Assembly: GCA_041488155.1 (NCBI GenBank)
Contig: JBGPOS010000013.1
Location: forward strand, 1-64,000
Source: JBGPOS01 sp041488155
Lineage (GTDB): Bacteria; Chloroflexota; Dehalococcoidia; Tepidiformales; Tepidiformaceae
Reading direction: 5' to 3'
Length of the DNA stretch: 64,000 nt
The position numbers and the translations under genes are program-made. The notes under the pieces were generated by a model that had not been told where the DNA came from, did not search any database, and was given only the letters and a program-made list of their open reading frames with translations. The number at the start of each line of letters is the position of its first letter. Position 1 is the stretch's first letter. Below are positions 34,095 through 42,851 of this stretch, piece after piece.

Positions 34095-34682
34095 CTAAGT
34101 CCTGATCTGTTCCCTGTCCTCTGTCACCTGTCCCCTGACGCGCCGGAACGGCGCCACCACGACCTGGACCGCCACCAGTCCCAGTCCCGCGAACATGACC
34201 AGGTCGCCGAGGCTGTAGATGTTCGTGCCGTACACGGGCGCCGTCACAACGTACTGGTCCGAGAGCGCGTAGAAGTGGATGTCGTTTCGCAGCAGGACGA
34301 TGTCCTTCGAGTTGTCGATCTGGCGCCCGACGTCTGACTCGTCCACCGCCGGCGCGACGCCCGACTCGCGCACGATGTCGTACGAAACTGGCATCAGCCC
34401 GCCGTGCGCCGCCATCGGCACGAAGTTGAGCGCGATCCCCGCCGCGACGAGCCACGCCCCCGCGTATCGCCGGAATGGCCAGGCGAGCGAAATCAGGACC
34501 GCCGTCGTGATGAAGAACACCGCTCGCCGCAACTCGGCATCGAAGCCGTCCTTCGCCAGCGTGCGGATCGCCAGCTGCTGGCCGAGCAATGTGGCCAGCG
34601 CCAATCCGAGGCAAAGCAGTTCACCCGCACGCCAGGGCGACGTGCGGGTGAAGGGTCGTGGCCGCTCCACAGGCTGAAGCAA
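34095..34682 (-). CDS. DUF5317 family membrane protein
   Basis: A 195-residue integral membrane protein with about four helices (LLCLGLALATLLGQQL, AVFFITTAVLISLAW, WLVAAGIALNFVPM, LGDLVMFAGLGLVAVQVV). The segment NFVPMAAHGGLMPVSY is the DUF5317 signature. Function is unknown. The hydrophilic tail (GQVTEDREQIRT) and TAG stop (34095-34097) are encoded by a heptamer tract. Confidence 0.8.
   Translation of the reverse strand: MLQPVERPRPFTRTSPWRAGELLCLGLALATLLGQQLAIRTLAKDGFDAELRRAVFFITTAVLISLAWPFRRYAGAWLVAAGIALNFVPMAAHGGLMPVSYDIVRESGVAPAVDESDVGRQIDNSKDIVLLRNDIHFYALSDQYVVTAPVYGTNIYSLGDLVMFAGLGLVAVQVVVAPFRRVRGQVTEDREQIRT
34098..34138. repeat. Heptamer tract (TGTCCCC/TGTCACC)
   Basis: Degenerate 7-bp units such as CTGTCAC and CTGTCCC, overlapping the 3' end of the DUF5317 gene. 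Confidence 0.65.
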
Positions 34683-34714
34683 GTCGAGGATGCTTGAGCT
34701 CGGGATTTGCGGCG

Positions 34715-34804
34715 CTACCAGGACATGATCGGCGCGGCTCCCGCCAGGGCGACGGTGGCGAGCGCGACCAGGGCGACGATGCTTGTGATGATCCTTGTCT
34801 TCAT
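34715..34804 (-). CDS. Small secreted or membrane peptide, 29 residues
   Basis: A 29-codon ORF: a basic start MKTRIITS, a hydrophobic stretch IVALVALATVALAG and a short end APIMSW. GGAGG lies 9-10 nt before the ATG. It follows the large SARP regulator gene by about 120 bp on the same strand. An 11-bp direct repeat lies between the two. It could be an exported signal or a membrane peptide. It is below usual annotation size limits. Confidence 0.55.
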   Translation of the reverse strand: MKTRIITSIVALVALATVALAGAAPIMSW

Positions 34805-34854
34805 GCTGGGGTTCCTCCGGCGTCGGTTAAGACGCCCGGAGATTAGCCCGCGGG

Positions 34855-34876
34855 CTCTCGCGAAACTCTCGCGAAA
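34855..34876. promoter_or_regulatory. Tandem 11-bp direct repeat upstream of the 29-residue peptide gene
   Basis: CTCTCGCGAAA occurs twice back to back (34855-34865 and 34866-34876). Its place between the SARP gene and the peptide gene suggests an activator-binding site; SARP-type regulators are known to bind direct heptameric repeats. Confidence 0.45.
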
Positions 34877-34921
34877 AATAAGACTTCCGTTTGAATCTGC
34901 GAAATGCGCCCCGCCCGGCCG

Positions 34922-37900
34922 CTAACGCCCCGCCGCAATCCGCGACCGAAGCTCCTGGAACCGCCCCGGCAGCCGGGCTTCGAACTCCGCCTCGTATGCC
35001 CGCACGTAGTCGTCGATGAAGCCGAGCGCGGCCACCGGCTGTCCCGCTCGGAGCCGGTACGTCGCCAGCTGGTAGGCCGCCTCTTCGTTGTAGCGGTCGC
35101 GTTCGAGCAGCCGCTCCATGCAGGTGGCCGCGCTCTCGAACTCTCCCTGTCCGGCGTAGTAGCCCGCGAGGGTGGCCACCGCCTCGTCCGCTCGTTCCTC
35201 GAGCCGCCGCCGCAGCGACTCTGCCCACTCGGAATAGAACTCCTCCGCGAACGGGCCGCCGTAAAGCGCCAGCGCCGCCTCGTACTGCCGGGCACGCTCC
35301 GCCGACCCCGCAGGCAGCCCAGCCGCCCGTGCGAGCGCCGCCTCGAACTGTTCGACGTCCCACTCGAACTCGCCCTGTGGGCTGAGCACGTAGGACCCGT
35401 GCAGTTTCACCACGCTGTCCTGGAAGAGCGCCCGGCGGATGCGATACAGGTTCGAATGGAAAGCGCTGTTGCACTTCTCGAGCGGCAATTCGGGGTAGAG
35501 ATGCTCTACCGCTGCTTCCTTCCGCAGCCCCCCGCGATTTTCGAGGAACAGGAAGAACAGCTCCTTCGCCCGCAGGCTCGCCCAGTCCTGGTCCGTCACG
35601 TCCCGGCCGCCAACCGAAACCCCGACCTGGCCCAGGCTGTGCGCCACCACCCGCGGCAGGCGGCTCGGGACCGCTTCGTTGACCGGGTTCGCTGGAGCGA
35701 ATGGCTGCCGTTCCAGCATCTCGCGGAAGGCCTGGCCCGCCATCCCTCGCGACGCTGCCCACTGCGCGAACATCGGCTGCTGGCGCACTTCCGGCAGTAG
35801 CACACCCGCCATCCACGGCTCTGTGATCAGCCCGTCGAGCTTCCGCAGAGCCTGCTGCGCGTCGTTCCGGCGGTTCGCCCGGAAGCAGGACAGCGCCAGC
35901 CGGTAGTAGGCCAGCCGCAACGACGCCCGCGCGTCGATCGATTCGAACAGCCCGACCGCCTCACGGCCCGACTCGATCGCGCCCGCGTGGTTGTCGGCGC
36001 TCGACCGCACGCTCGCTTCTTGCAGCCGGCACATCGCCAGCTCGTAGGGGTTCCCGAGCCGGTGCGCCACCAGCATCGCCCGCTGGCTGAAGAAGTCAGC
36101 TTGCTGGACGTTGCCAGAGCCCAGGATCGCAGCTGAGAGCCCGGCAATGGCCAGTGCGACGAGCGACTCGTCGTGGACGTCCTCCGAACATAGCCGCAGC
36201 GCTTCGTCGTAGTGTTCTCGAGCGCGGGGAAAGTGTCCGAGCGCCAGTTCGGCATCGCCGAGCGAAGCGATCGCATAGGCCGCGTTCCGCCGGTTCCCGC
36301 AGCTCAACCCCTGCCGCTTCGCCTCTTCGAGCACTGTCACCGCGCTCTCGAAGTCAGCCACCATCAGGTGGGCCATTCCCAGGTTGTTCAGCACCCAGTT
36401 CAGGTTCGCGCTGCTCCCCCACGCTCGCCAGCCCTGGGCCGCTGCTGTGAGCGCCGTCACGGCCGCCGGGCCGTCTCCTCGGATCGTGTAGAGCTGCCCC
36501 AGCGACGACCGCGCGACCAGGTCCAGCGGCTGGACTTTGGCGGCCTCGCACCGCTCGATCGTCTCCTGGAGCAGCCTTTCGGCCAGTGCCAGGTCTCGCG
36601 TTACCGTCAGGGCGAAGTCGGCTTCGTGGTAGGCCAGCTCGGCCGCGATCGCCGGCTCACAGCGGTCGCGCATCGCCCGCACGTCGATGAACACTGCCTG
36701 CAGGTCGTCGTATCTCCCCAGCAGCCGATAGGCCCGGATTCGCGCCAGGATCGCGTGTACCCGCGCGCCGCGGTGCGCTCGTCCACGCATCACTTCCGTC
36801 GCCGCGGTCAGCGCCTCCTCCGGCCTTCCGATGTGTGCCAGCACCCGTGCGCGGATCCCCTGGACGATGGGACGCTCGGCCAGCGCCTCGGCCGGCACGA
36901 CTTCGTAGCCCCGCCAGAGAAGCGCATAGGCGCCCTGGTAAATCAGCCGGTCGCTGTGGCGTTCCAGGAGGCCGGCGACTACCCCGGCCTGCCCCGCGCT
37001 GCGCGCCAGTTCGATCGCCTCGGCGAGCCGTCCCTCGCCTTCCAGCCGCGTGGCGACTTCGCGGGCGGTACTCGCAAACGCCTCGGGAGCGGTGCGCTCG
37101 TACTCTGCTGAAAGAAACTGGCGAAAGAGCGGGTTGAGTCTCACTTCGTTGTCTTCGAGCAGTTCGAAGAGGAAGTCACGCGGTTCGAGCCATGTCCGCA
37201 GGCTGCGCCACCCGCTCGCGCCGATCAGCGTCCCCGCCGCCTCTGGCGTCACGGCGGGCAGGAGGCTGAGCGGTAACAGCAGCCTCTGGAGCTCCGCCGG
37301 CACCGCTCGCCAGACCTCGTTGATCAGGTAGCGCTCCCACGATTGGCCCGCCCGGGGCCTCGCGCCCTGCGCCAACGAAACCGTCCCCGTCAACACCGCC
37401 ATGACGCCGACCGGCCACCCCCGTGTCGCCGCGAAGACCGCGCCAGGCGCGATGCTCGATCCGCGGTCCGCCGCCAGGGCCGCGATCTCCTCCTCGTCGA
37501 AGGCGAGATCGACGCTCCCGAGCAATACGCTGTCTCCCCCAGCCACCCGGCGGTCCACCGCACTCAACAGCGGCGCTTCGCGGCTGGAGACGATCACCTC
37601 CACCCCTTCCGGCAGCGTCTCCAGCAGCCAGTCGAGCAATTCGACCGCCCCCTCCGCCGCCACAAGCTCGTGGGAGTTGTCGAACACCAGCAAGATCGGC
37701 CGTTCCGACACCTCGCAAGCACGGTTCACCGCGCTTGCGAGGTAGGCCCGCAGGTCGTCCGCGCGCAACGCGTGCGGCAAGTCGGGCGGGTCCTCGTCGT
37801 CGAGCAGGGCGGCCGCGATCTGAGCCGCCAGGACTTCGGGCGACCTGCCCGAGGCGTCGAGCGTCAGCCAGCGGACGTTGTAGTCGATCTCTGCGGCGAA

Positions 37901-38077
37901 GGCAGCCAGCAGGGCCGTCTTCCCGTAACCGGCGGGGGCCCGCACCACCATGAGCCCGTTGCCGATACCGGCGTGCAGGCGGGCCAGGAGCCGCGACCGG
38001 GGCGCAAGCGACCGCCTCTGCCGGGGGACCGCGAAGCGGCCAGCACGCCGGGCAGGAGTCGCCACCGCCGTCGCCAT
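34922..38077 (-). CDS. STAND/AfsR-like regulator with C-terminal BTAD
   Basis: A 1051-residue signal-transduction ATPase. Walker A RAPAGYGKT is at about 46-54, the Walker B-like ILLVFDN follows, and then come an arm domain and a long TPR array (about 360-780). The C-terminus has a winged helix (DQDWASLRAKELFFLFLEN) and a BTAD/TPR domain, as in MalT-like and SARP regulators. The start at 38077 follows AGGAGG. It probably activates nearby genes such as the 29-residue peptide. The effector is unknown. Confidence 0.9.
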   Translation of the reverse strand: MATAVATPARRAGRFAVPRQRRSLAPRSRLLARLHAGIGNGLMVVRAPAGYGKTALLAAFAAEIDYNVRWLTLDASGRSPEVLAAQIAAALLDDEDPPDLPHALRADDLRAYLASAVNRACEVSERPILLVFDNSHELVAAEGAVELLDWLLETLPEGVEVIVSSREAPLLSAVDRRVAGGDSVLLGSVDLAFDEEEIAALAADRGSSIAPGAVFAATRGWPVGVMAVLTGTVSLAQGARPRAGQSWERYLINEVWRAVPAELQRLLLPLSLLPAVTPEAAGTLIGASGWRSLRTWLEPRDFLFELLEDNEVRLNPLFRQFLSAEYERTAPEAFASTAREVATRLEGEGRLAEAIELARSAGQAGVVAGLLERHSDRLIYQGAYALLWRGYEVVPAEALAERPIVQGIRARVLAHIGRPEEALTAATEVMRGRAHRGARVHAILARIRAYRLLGRYDDLQAVFIDVRAMRDRCEPAIAAELAYHEADFALTVTRDLALAERLLQETIERCEAAKVQPLDLVARSSLGQLYTIRGDGPAAVTALTAAAQGWRAWGSSANLNWVLNNLGMAHLMVADFESAVTVLEEAKRQGLSCGNRRNAAYAIASLGDAELALGHFPRAREHYDEALRLCSEDVHDESLVALAIAGLSAAILGSGNVQQADFFSQRAMLVAHRLGNPYELAMCRLQEASVRSSADNHAGAIESGREAVGLFESIDARASLRLAYYRLALSCFRANRRNDAQQALRKLDGLITEPWMAGVLLPEVRQQPMFAQWAASRGMAGQAFREMLERQPFAPANPVNEAVPSRLPRVVAHSLGQVGVSVGGRDVTDQDWASLRAKELFFLFLENRGGLRKEAAVEHLYPELPLEKCNSAFHSNLYRIRRALFQDSVVKLHGSYVLSPQGEFEWDVEQFEAALARAAGLPAGSAERARQYEAALALYGGPFAEEFYSEWAESLRRRLEERADEAVATLAGYYAGQGEFESAATCMERLLERDRYNEEAAYQLATYRLRAGQPVAALGFIDDYVRAYEAEFEARLPGRFQELRSRIAAGR

Positions 38078-38153
38078 AGGCGTATCGCCTCCTGGAATTG
38101 CCGTCATCCTACTGCGGGAACCCGCTCAAAGGTACCCGCGCCGGCCCTGGCTC

Positions 38154-38183
38154 TGTCCCCTGTAACCTGTAACCTGTCCCCTA
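38154..38183. repeat. Heptamer tract (TGTCCCC/TGTAACC)
   Basis: Four 7-bp units between the SARP gene and the hydrolase; the hydrolase TAG stop (38181-38183) borders it directly. Confidence 0.75.
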
Positions 38184-39002
38184 GCCGGCGACGGCCGCCG
38201 CCGCCTTCGCCCCAACCCCCAGGAACTCAAGGAACGCCGCGTTGTATTCCGCCGGGTACTCGATACAGCCAACGTGGCCCCCCGGCAACTCAACCAGCTT
38301 CGCGTTCGGAATCAGCCCCGCCAGCTTCCGTGAGTTGCGGGCGGGGACGAGGATGTCGTCCTTCCCGCACACCACCAGCGTCTGCTGAGCAAGCTTCCCC
38401 AACCGATCGGCGGCATCGAAGGCCAGCACAGCCTGCGCCTGGCGAATGAAGGCGTGGTCCTGCTGCGCGTAAGGGTTGTTCAACGAGTTCTGGATCGACC
38501 GCTCGAAGCGCGCTGGGTCGTCCATCAACTCAGGCCCGTAGAGCCACGCCGCGGTGAGCCGGACGATCTGCTCGCGGCTCAAGTTCGAACGGCGCACGTC
38601 CATCCAGCTTCGCACCAGGTTCCGGCCGTAACCGTCTATCCCCGGCGCAGTCGCCAGCAGGATCAGCTTATCGACCCGCTCCGGGTGGGCCAGCGCCAGC
38701 TCCTGGGCGATGTAGCCGCCCATGCTGAACCCGAGCACGTGGGCCTTCCCGATGCCGAGGTGGTCCATGAGCGCCAGCGTGTCTTCGGCCATTCCCGCGA
38801 TGCTGCAGGGCCGATCGGGCGCGCTCGTCCGGCCCGCCCCCCGGTTGTCGAAGGCGATCACCCGGAAGTGCTTCGAAAGGTCCCTCATCTGGAAGGCCCA
38901 GGCCTGCATGTCGCCGCCCAGGCCCATGATGAGCACAAGCGGGTCCCCGTTCCCCGCCTCCTCGTAGTAGGTGATGATGTCCCGTACGGGCGCGGTCGGC
39001 AT
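38181..39002 (-). CDS. Alpha/beta hydrolase
   Basis: A 273-residue alpha/beta hydrolase with LIMGLGGDMQAW, FDNRGAGRTS, nucleophile elbow GFSMGG and the late GGHVGCIEYP His. It belongs to the same broad MhpC/3-oxoadipate enol-lactonase group as the hydrolases at 5584, 10358 and 62613. The substrate is unknown. It is upstream of no obvious operon partner. Confidence 0.85.
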   Translation of the reverse strand: MPTAPVRDIITYYEEAGNGDPLVLIMGLGGDMQAWAFQMRDLSKHFRVIAFDNRGAGRTSAPDRPCSIAGMAEDTLALMDHLGIGKAHVLGFSMGGYIAQELALAHPERVDKLILLATAPGIDGYGRNLVRSWMDVRRSNLSREQIVRLTAAWLYGPELMDDPARFERSIQNSLNNPYAQQDHAFIRQAQAVLAFDAADRLGKLAQQTLVVCGKDDILVPARNSRKLAGLIPNAKLVELPGGHVGCIEYPAEYNAAFLEFLGVGAKAAAAVAG

Positions 39003-39038
39003 GGCGTTTCGTCCCCGGTCGAAGCTATGAGCGAGAGG

Positions 39039-39067
39039 TTACAGGGGACAGGGGACAGGGGACAGGC
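39039..39067. repeat. Heptamer array, left arm around the IVP gene
   Basis: AGGGGAC units in tandem (about four). It is the reverse complement of the array at 39473-39503. Confidence 0.85.
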
Positions 39068-39072
39068 TCCTG

Positions 39073-39462
39073 CTATGAAGGGGAGATCCTCTTCCTGAGG
39101 GACGTCAGCATTTTGCTGATTTCCGTGATCAACGCGAAGGCCTTGTCGGTTCGGTCGGGGGCAACATACCCGAGGCGACCAGCCAGCGTGAGGAGCGTCT
39201 CCGTTTCCATCAATGAGCCGCGGGCGATCGAAAGGAAGTGGGCAAAGTCGCGTGCTGTCGCTCGAGCGTGTCCTTCGGCGATGTTGGCTGGCACCGACAC
39301 AACGGCGCGCGTTACCTGCGCTGTCAGGCGGTACTCCTCGGCCTTCGGCAACGCTTTAGTAAGTTCGTAGACTTCGACGACAAGATCCATCGCTTTCTGC
39401 CAGACCACAAGGTCCCGGTGCGACTGAATCGACCCGCCGGCCCGCTCCGCAGTCCCGCTCAC
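39073..39462 (-). CDS. Four-helix bundle protein (23S rRNA IVP/S23 family)
   Basis: A 129-residue protein with the family's LVVWQKAMDLVVEVYELT start, YRLTAQVTRAVVSVPANIAEG and FAHFLSIARGSLMETETLL. The family was first found as ORFs in intervening sequences of 23S rRNA genes; free-standing copies are common and their function is unknown. This copy sits exactly between inverted heptamer arrays (39039-39067 and 39473-39503), which could form a long stem. Confidence 0.92.
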   Translation of the reverse strand: MSGTAERAGGSIQSHRDLVVWQKAMDLVVEVYELTKALPKAEEYRLTAQVTRAVVSVPANIAEGHARATARDFAHFLSIARGSLMETETLLTLAGRLGYVAPDRTDKAFALITEISKMLTSLRKRISPS

Positions 39463-39472
39463 AGCTACCCCC

Positions 39473-39503
39473 TCTGTCCCCTGTCCCCTGTCACCTGTCC
39501 CCT
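39473..39503. repeat. Heptamer array, right arm around the IVP gene
   Basis: TGTCCCC/TGTCACC units. The TGA stop of asd (39491-39493, minus strand) lies inside. Confidence 0.85.
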
Positions 39504-40513
39504 ATTAACCCCCGTCGCGCCGCCTCTTCGATAATCTGCACCACGTTCGTCGCCGCGCCCTTCCGGATGCTGTCCGTCACTGCCCACAGCGTCAGCCCGC
39601 CCGGGCGCGAAGAGTCCGCCCTGATTCGGCCCACCAGCACCTCGTCCGACCCCGCGGCGTCCATTGGGGTCGGGTACTGCTCGCTCGCCGGGTCGTCCAT
39701 CAGCCGCACGCCTGGCGCTCCGGCGATCAGCGCCCGCGCCTCCGCCGGCTCGATCGGGCGCTCGAACTCCGCCCAGATCGCCATCGCGTGCCCGAAGAAC
39801 GTCGGGATCCGGACGCACGTCGCGCTGATGGCCACATCGGGCGCGTGCAGGATCTTGCGCGTCTCGTTGCCCATTTTGATCTCCTCTTTCGTGTAGCCGT
39901 CTTCGGCAAAGAGGTCAATCTGCGGCACCGCGTTGAAGGCGATCTCCCGCTTCTGCGTGCCCGATAGCTCGTGGCGCCCTTCGAGGGCTGCCCGAGACTC
40001 GCTGGCCAGCCCCTCGACCGCCGCCCCGCCTGCCCCGGCCACCGCCTGGTAGGTGCTTACGACGATCCGCCGAAGGGGGTTCACCCGGTGGATCGGGTTG
40101 AGCGCCATCACCATCGGCGTCGTCGTACAGTTCGGTTGGCTCACGATCCCCTGGTGCCACTCCAGGTCCTCGGGGTTGATCTCCGGAATGACGAGGGGGA
40201 CTGCCGGGTCCATCCGGAACGCGCTGGAGTCGTCGACGACAAAGCTGCCGTTGCGCCGAGCGATGGGCGCGTACAGCTTCGAAGCGCTACCCGACGCCGA
40301 GACGAAGACAACGTGGTCGTCTCGCGTGAAGCTCGCCTCGCACGTCTCTTCGACGGTGACCGGCTTGCCGCGGAACTCGATGACCTTGCCCGCCGACCGC
40401 GCCGTCGCCAGCAGCCGCAGCCGCCCGGCCGGTATCCGCCGTTCGTCCAGGATCTTCAGGAACTCGCGGCCGACGATCCCGGCGCCGACGACTGTGATGT
40501 TGTACGCGTCCAC
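39491..40513 (-). CDS. asd: Aspartate-semialdehyde dehydrogenase
   Basis: A 340-residue NADP-dependent enzyme that makes aspartate semialdehyde for Lys, Thr, Met and cell-wall diaminopimelate. VGAGIVGREFLKIL is the dinucleotide site, SQPNCTTTPM holds the catalytic Cys, and FGHAMAIWAEFERP the later catalytic region. The last residues (IGDR) and stop are in a heptamer array. No other Lys/Thr gene is adjacent. Confidence 0.95.
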   Translation of the reverse strand: MDAYNITVVGAGIVGREFLKILDERRIPAGRLRLLATARSAGKVIEFRGKPVTVEETCEASFTRDDHVVFVSASGSASKLYAPIARRNGSFVVDDSSAFRMDPAVPLVIPEINPEDLEWHQGIVSQPNCTTTPMVMALNPIHRVNPLRRIVVSTYQAVAGAGGAAVEGLASESRAALEGRHELSGTQKREIAFNAVPQIDLFAEDGYTKEEIKMGNETRKILHAPDVAISATCVRIPTFFGHAMAIWAEFERPIEPAEARALIAGAPGVRLMDDPASEQYPTPMDAAGSDEVLVGRIRADSSRPGGLTLWAVTDSIRKGAATNVVQIIEEAARRGLIGDR

Positions 40514-40631
40514 GTGGGCGCTCCGCGGAGTGGGGTCCTGTTATGGTATCCCGCCGCCCCCGGTGGGTCACTCCGCCGCTTCCTGTGTTCTTGCCCCGCG
40601 CTCGACGATAATCGCAGCGGAGGCCCCTCCC

Positions 40632-41945
40632 TTGTTCGATAACGTCCGGCGCTTGCGCCGCTCTTTCCGTGTGGCGCGCACCGGCGCAAGCGTCTACCTC
40701 GGTTATAAACGCACCCAGCGCCGCGCCCGCAGCCTCGACCCCGGAGCCGCCACGGCACTCTGGGACGCCCGCCACGAACGCGTCGCCGAACAGCTCTACC
40801 ACCTGGCGATCGACCTCAAGGGTCTCTTCATCAAGACCGGTCAGTTCGTCGGCACCCGCTCCGACATCGTCCCCCCGGCCTACGTCCGCTCCCTCTCCCG
40901 CCTCCAGGACAGCGTCCCGCCTCGACCCGCCGCCGAAGTCCGCGACACGATCGAACGCGAGCTCGGCAGGCCCGTGAGCGAACTGTTCGCGACCTTCGAT
41001 GACACCCCGATTGCTGCCGCCTCCCTCGCCCAGGTCCACCGCGCCACCCTCAGCGACGGCCGCGAAGTCGTGGCCAAGGTGCAGTACCCCGAAGTCGCTG
41101 CCCTCGTCCGGCTTGACATCCGCAACCTGCGTACGATCGTCGCCGTCGTCGCCCGCCGCGAACCAAACTTCGACTACCGGGCCATCGTCAACGAGATCGC
41201 CACCCAGCTGCCGCTTGAAGTCGACTTCGAACGCGAAGCGCGCATGACCACGCTCGTCGGCAAGAACCTAGCCGAGCTCAGGCACATCACCGTCCCCAAC
41301 GTCGTCGAAGAAATGGTCAGCCGCCGCGTCCTCGTCACCGAATACATCGAAGGCGCTCGCCTCATGGACCGCGACCGGCTCGCTTCGATGGAGATCGACC
41401 GGCCCGAATTGGCCCGCACCATCGCCAGCGCCTACGGCCACCAGATCCTCGTCGACGGCGTCTTCCAGGCCGACCCTCACCCAGGCAACATCCTCGTCCT
41501 CCCTGGGGGCGAAATTGCCCTCCTCGATTTCGGGCTCACCAAGGAACTCCCCGAATCCGCCCGCCTCGGGTTCGCCCGGCTCGTCCTCGCCGCTTCCGAG
41601 CGCGACCCCGTTGCGATCCTCGCCGCCTTCGAACAGCTCGGCGTCAGGACCCGCACCCAGGATCCAGCCGATGTCCTTGGGCTCATGAGCCTCTTCTTCG
41701 ATGCCCGCCCCGGCAGCAGGGGCGAAGCGCGCACCGAGCTCGCTTCCGGCCGCCGCGAAGCCCTCACCCGCAATCCCATCGACGCTATCCCCGGCGACCT
41801 CGTCCTCCTCGGGCGAGTCGTCGGTCTGCTCCGCGGCGTGTGCGCCACTCTCGGCGCACCCCTCAGTCCAATGCAGATGCTCCGCCCCTTCGCCGAATGC
41901 GCCCTGGCCTCTGAACCCACGCCCGACACTTCGGCCGCCAGCTGA
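40632..41945 (+). CDS. ABC1/AarF/UbiB-family atypical kinase
   Basis: A 437-residue ABC1-family protein. The KxGQ motif is present (FIKTGQFVGTRSD), as are the Ala-rich loop PIAAASLAQVHRA, the invariant Lys in VAKVQYP, EVDFEREA, HPGNILV and LLDFGLTKE. The family acts in quinone or lipid metabolism in membranes. A TTG start with GGAGG nine nt upstream was chosen, since no ATG fits. Confidence 0.88.
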   Translation: MFDNVRRLRRSFRVARTGASVYLGYKRTQRRARSLDPGAATALWDARHERVAEQLYHLAIDLKGLFIKTGQFVGTRSDIVPPAYVRSLSRLQDSVPPRPAAEVRDTIERELGRPVSELFATFDDTPIAAASLAQVHRATLSDGREVVAKVQYPEVAALVRLDIRNLRTIVAVVARREPNFDYRAIVNEIATQLPLEVDFEREARMTTLVGKNLAELRHITVPNVVEEMVSRRVLVTEYIEGARLMDRDRLASMEIDRPELARTIASAYGHQILVDGVFQADPHPGNILVLPGGEIALLDFGLTKELPESARLGFARLVLAASERDPVAILAAFEQLGVRTRTQDPADVLGLMSLFFDARPGSRGEARTELASGRREALTRNPIDAIPGDLVLLGRVVGLLRGVCATLGAPLSPMQMLRPFAECALASEPTPDTSAAS

Positions 41946-42032
41946 CCCCGGCCTCCCTGCTGACTCGCACTCGCAGTTCCGGTACTATCGATTCAGTCCG
42001 CTCATCACGTCTCCACAAGGAGTGCACAGGCC

Positions 42033-42122
42033 ATGGGTGACAAGAGCCCCAAGAACACCTCGAAGACCAACAAGCAGAAGGCTCAGCAGAAGACCGCCCC
42101 GAAGGTGGCCCCGAAGAAGTAG
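42033..42122 (+). CDS. Small basic conserved protein, 29 residues
   Basis: A Lys-rich 29-residue protein beginning MGDKSPKNTSKTNKQKAQ. Very similar tiny basic proteins (MGDKSP...) are widespread in bacteria with unknown function; this is from general recollection. AAGGAG lies 10 nt before the ATG, strongly supporting translation. Confidence 0.7.
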   Translation: MGDKSPKNTSKTNKQKAQQKTAPKVAPKK

Positions 42123-42246
42123 GCGCCCCCAAGAGCCGAACGGCGCCAACGGCGAGGTTGGCGGGGGCACGCCAACACGAGCGCCGGCGGCGAGTCTATG
42201 CCTTCAGCCGCCCCCGGAGTCGATGGCGTCCGTGGTGTGATGCGCT

Positions 42247-42534
42247 CTAAGCCGGAACTGCCGCCACCCTCCGCCGCTCCCTGGCGAGGATCAGGTCGTG
42301 CTCCATCTGGAGCTTCAACCAGAAATCGGCAGAGATGCCTTCCAACACTCCCTCCAGCGACAACGCGGTTTCAGGCGTGATGGCCTTCCTCCCCCGGAGA
42401 ATGTCGTTGACCACCTGGTAAGGGCGAGACATCCGCCGGGCGAGTTCGCGTTGGCTCATCCCCCGGGCTTCGAGTTCTTCCCCCAGGAGGATACCGGGGT
42501 GCCGGGCGGTATCACTATGTCGCCTACTGGTCAT
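42247..42534 (-). CDS. higA: HigA-family antitoxin
   Basis: A 95-residue XRE protein of the HigA type: HPGILLGEELEARGMSQREL, ARRMSRPYQVVNDILRGRK and ITPETALSLEGVLEGISADFWLKLQ. It starts inside the end of the higB remnant, the usual higBA overlap. It is intact although the toxin is not. Confidence 0.85.
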   Translation of the reverse strand: MTSRRHSDTARHPGILLGEELEARGMSQRELARRMSRPYQVVNDILRGRKAITPETALSLEGVLEGISADFWLKLQMEHDLILARERRRVAAVPA

Positions 42535-42813
42535 AGTGGTTGCTAACCTCCTCGATGGTCGCCGTGTTCGTGAGCGGGTCGACAGTGAACCAATCGCCAT
42601 CGGCCATGCAGCGTCATCGCCCACTGACCGTTCCGATCACCAGCGAGCGGGTGGATGCGCAGCGACTGCAATGCACGCAACTCAGTGAACGACGCCGCTG
42701 CGTAAATCGCGTCCATCCGCAAGCCGTACTTCCTGCCCACAACCGGGCCCCACTCCTGGATGGCGAGTGCCTCGACGTTGTAGCAGCTTGCGGGAGACAA
42801 AGACGACCTCCAC
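42524..42813 (-). pseudogene. higB: Frameshifted higB toxin
   Basis: Reading the minus strand in three frames gives a HigB-like protein in pieces. A GTG at 42813 starts MEVVFVSRKLLQ in one frame. A second frame gives EALAIQEWGPVVGRKYG through GDRNGQWAMTLHGRWRLV. A third gives FTVDPLTNTATIEEVSNHYD and stops at 42524, just past the higA start. Two frame changes are needed, so the toxin is inactivated, or the assembly has two indels here. Confidence 0.65.
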
Positions 42814-42851
42814 TGATCACGTTCGACCTTGGGTCGAATGTCGGTGTCAAC

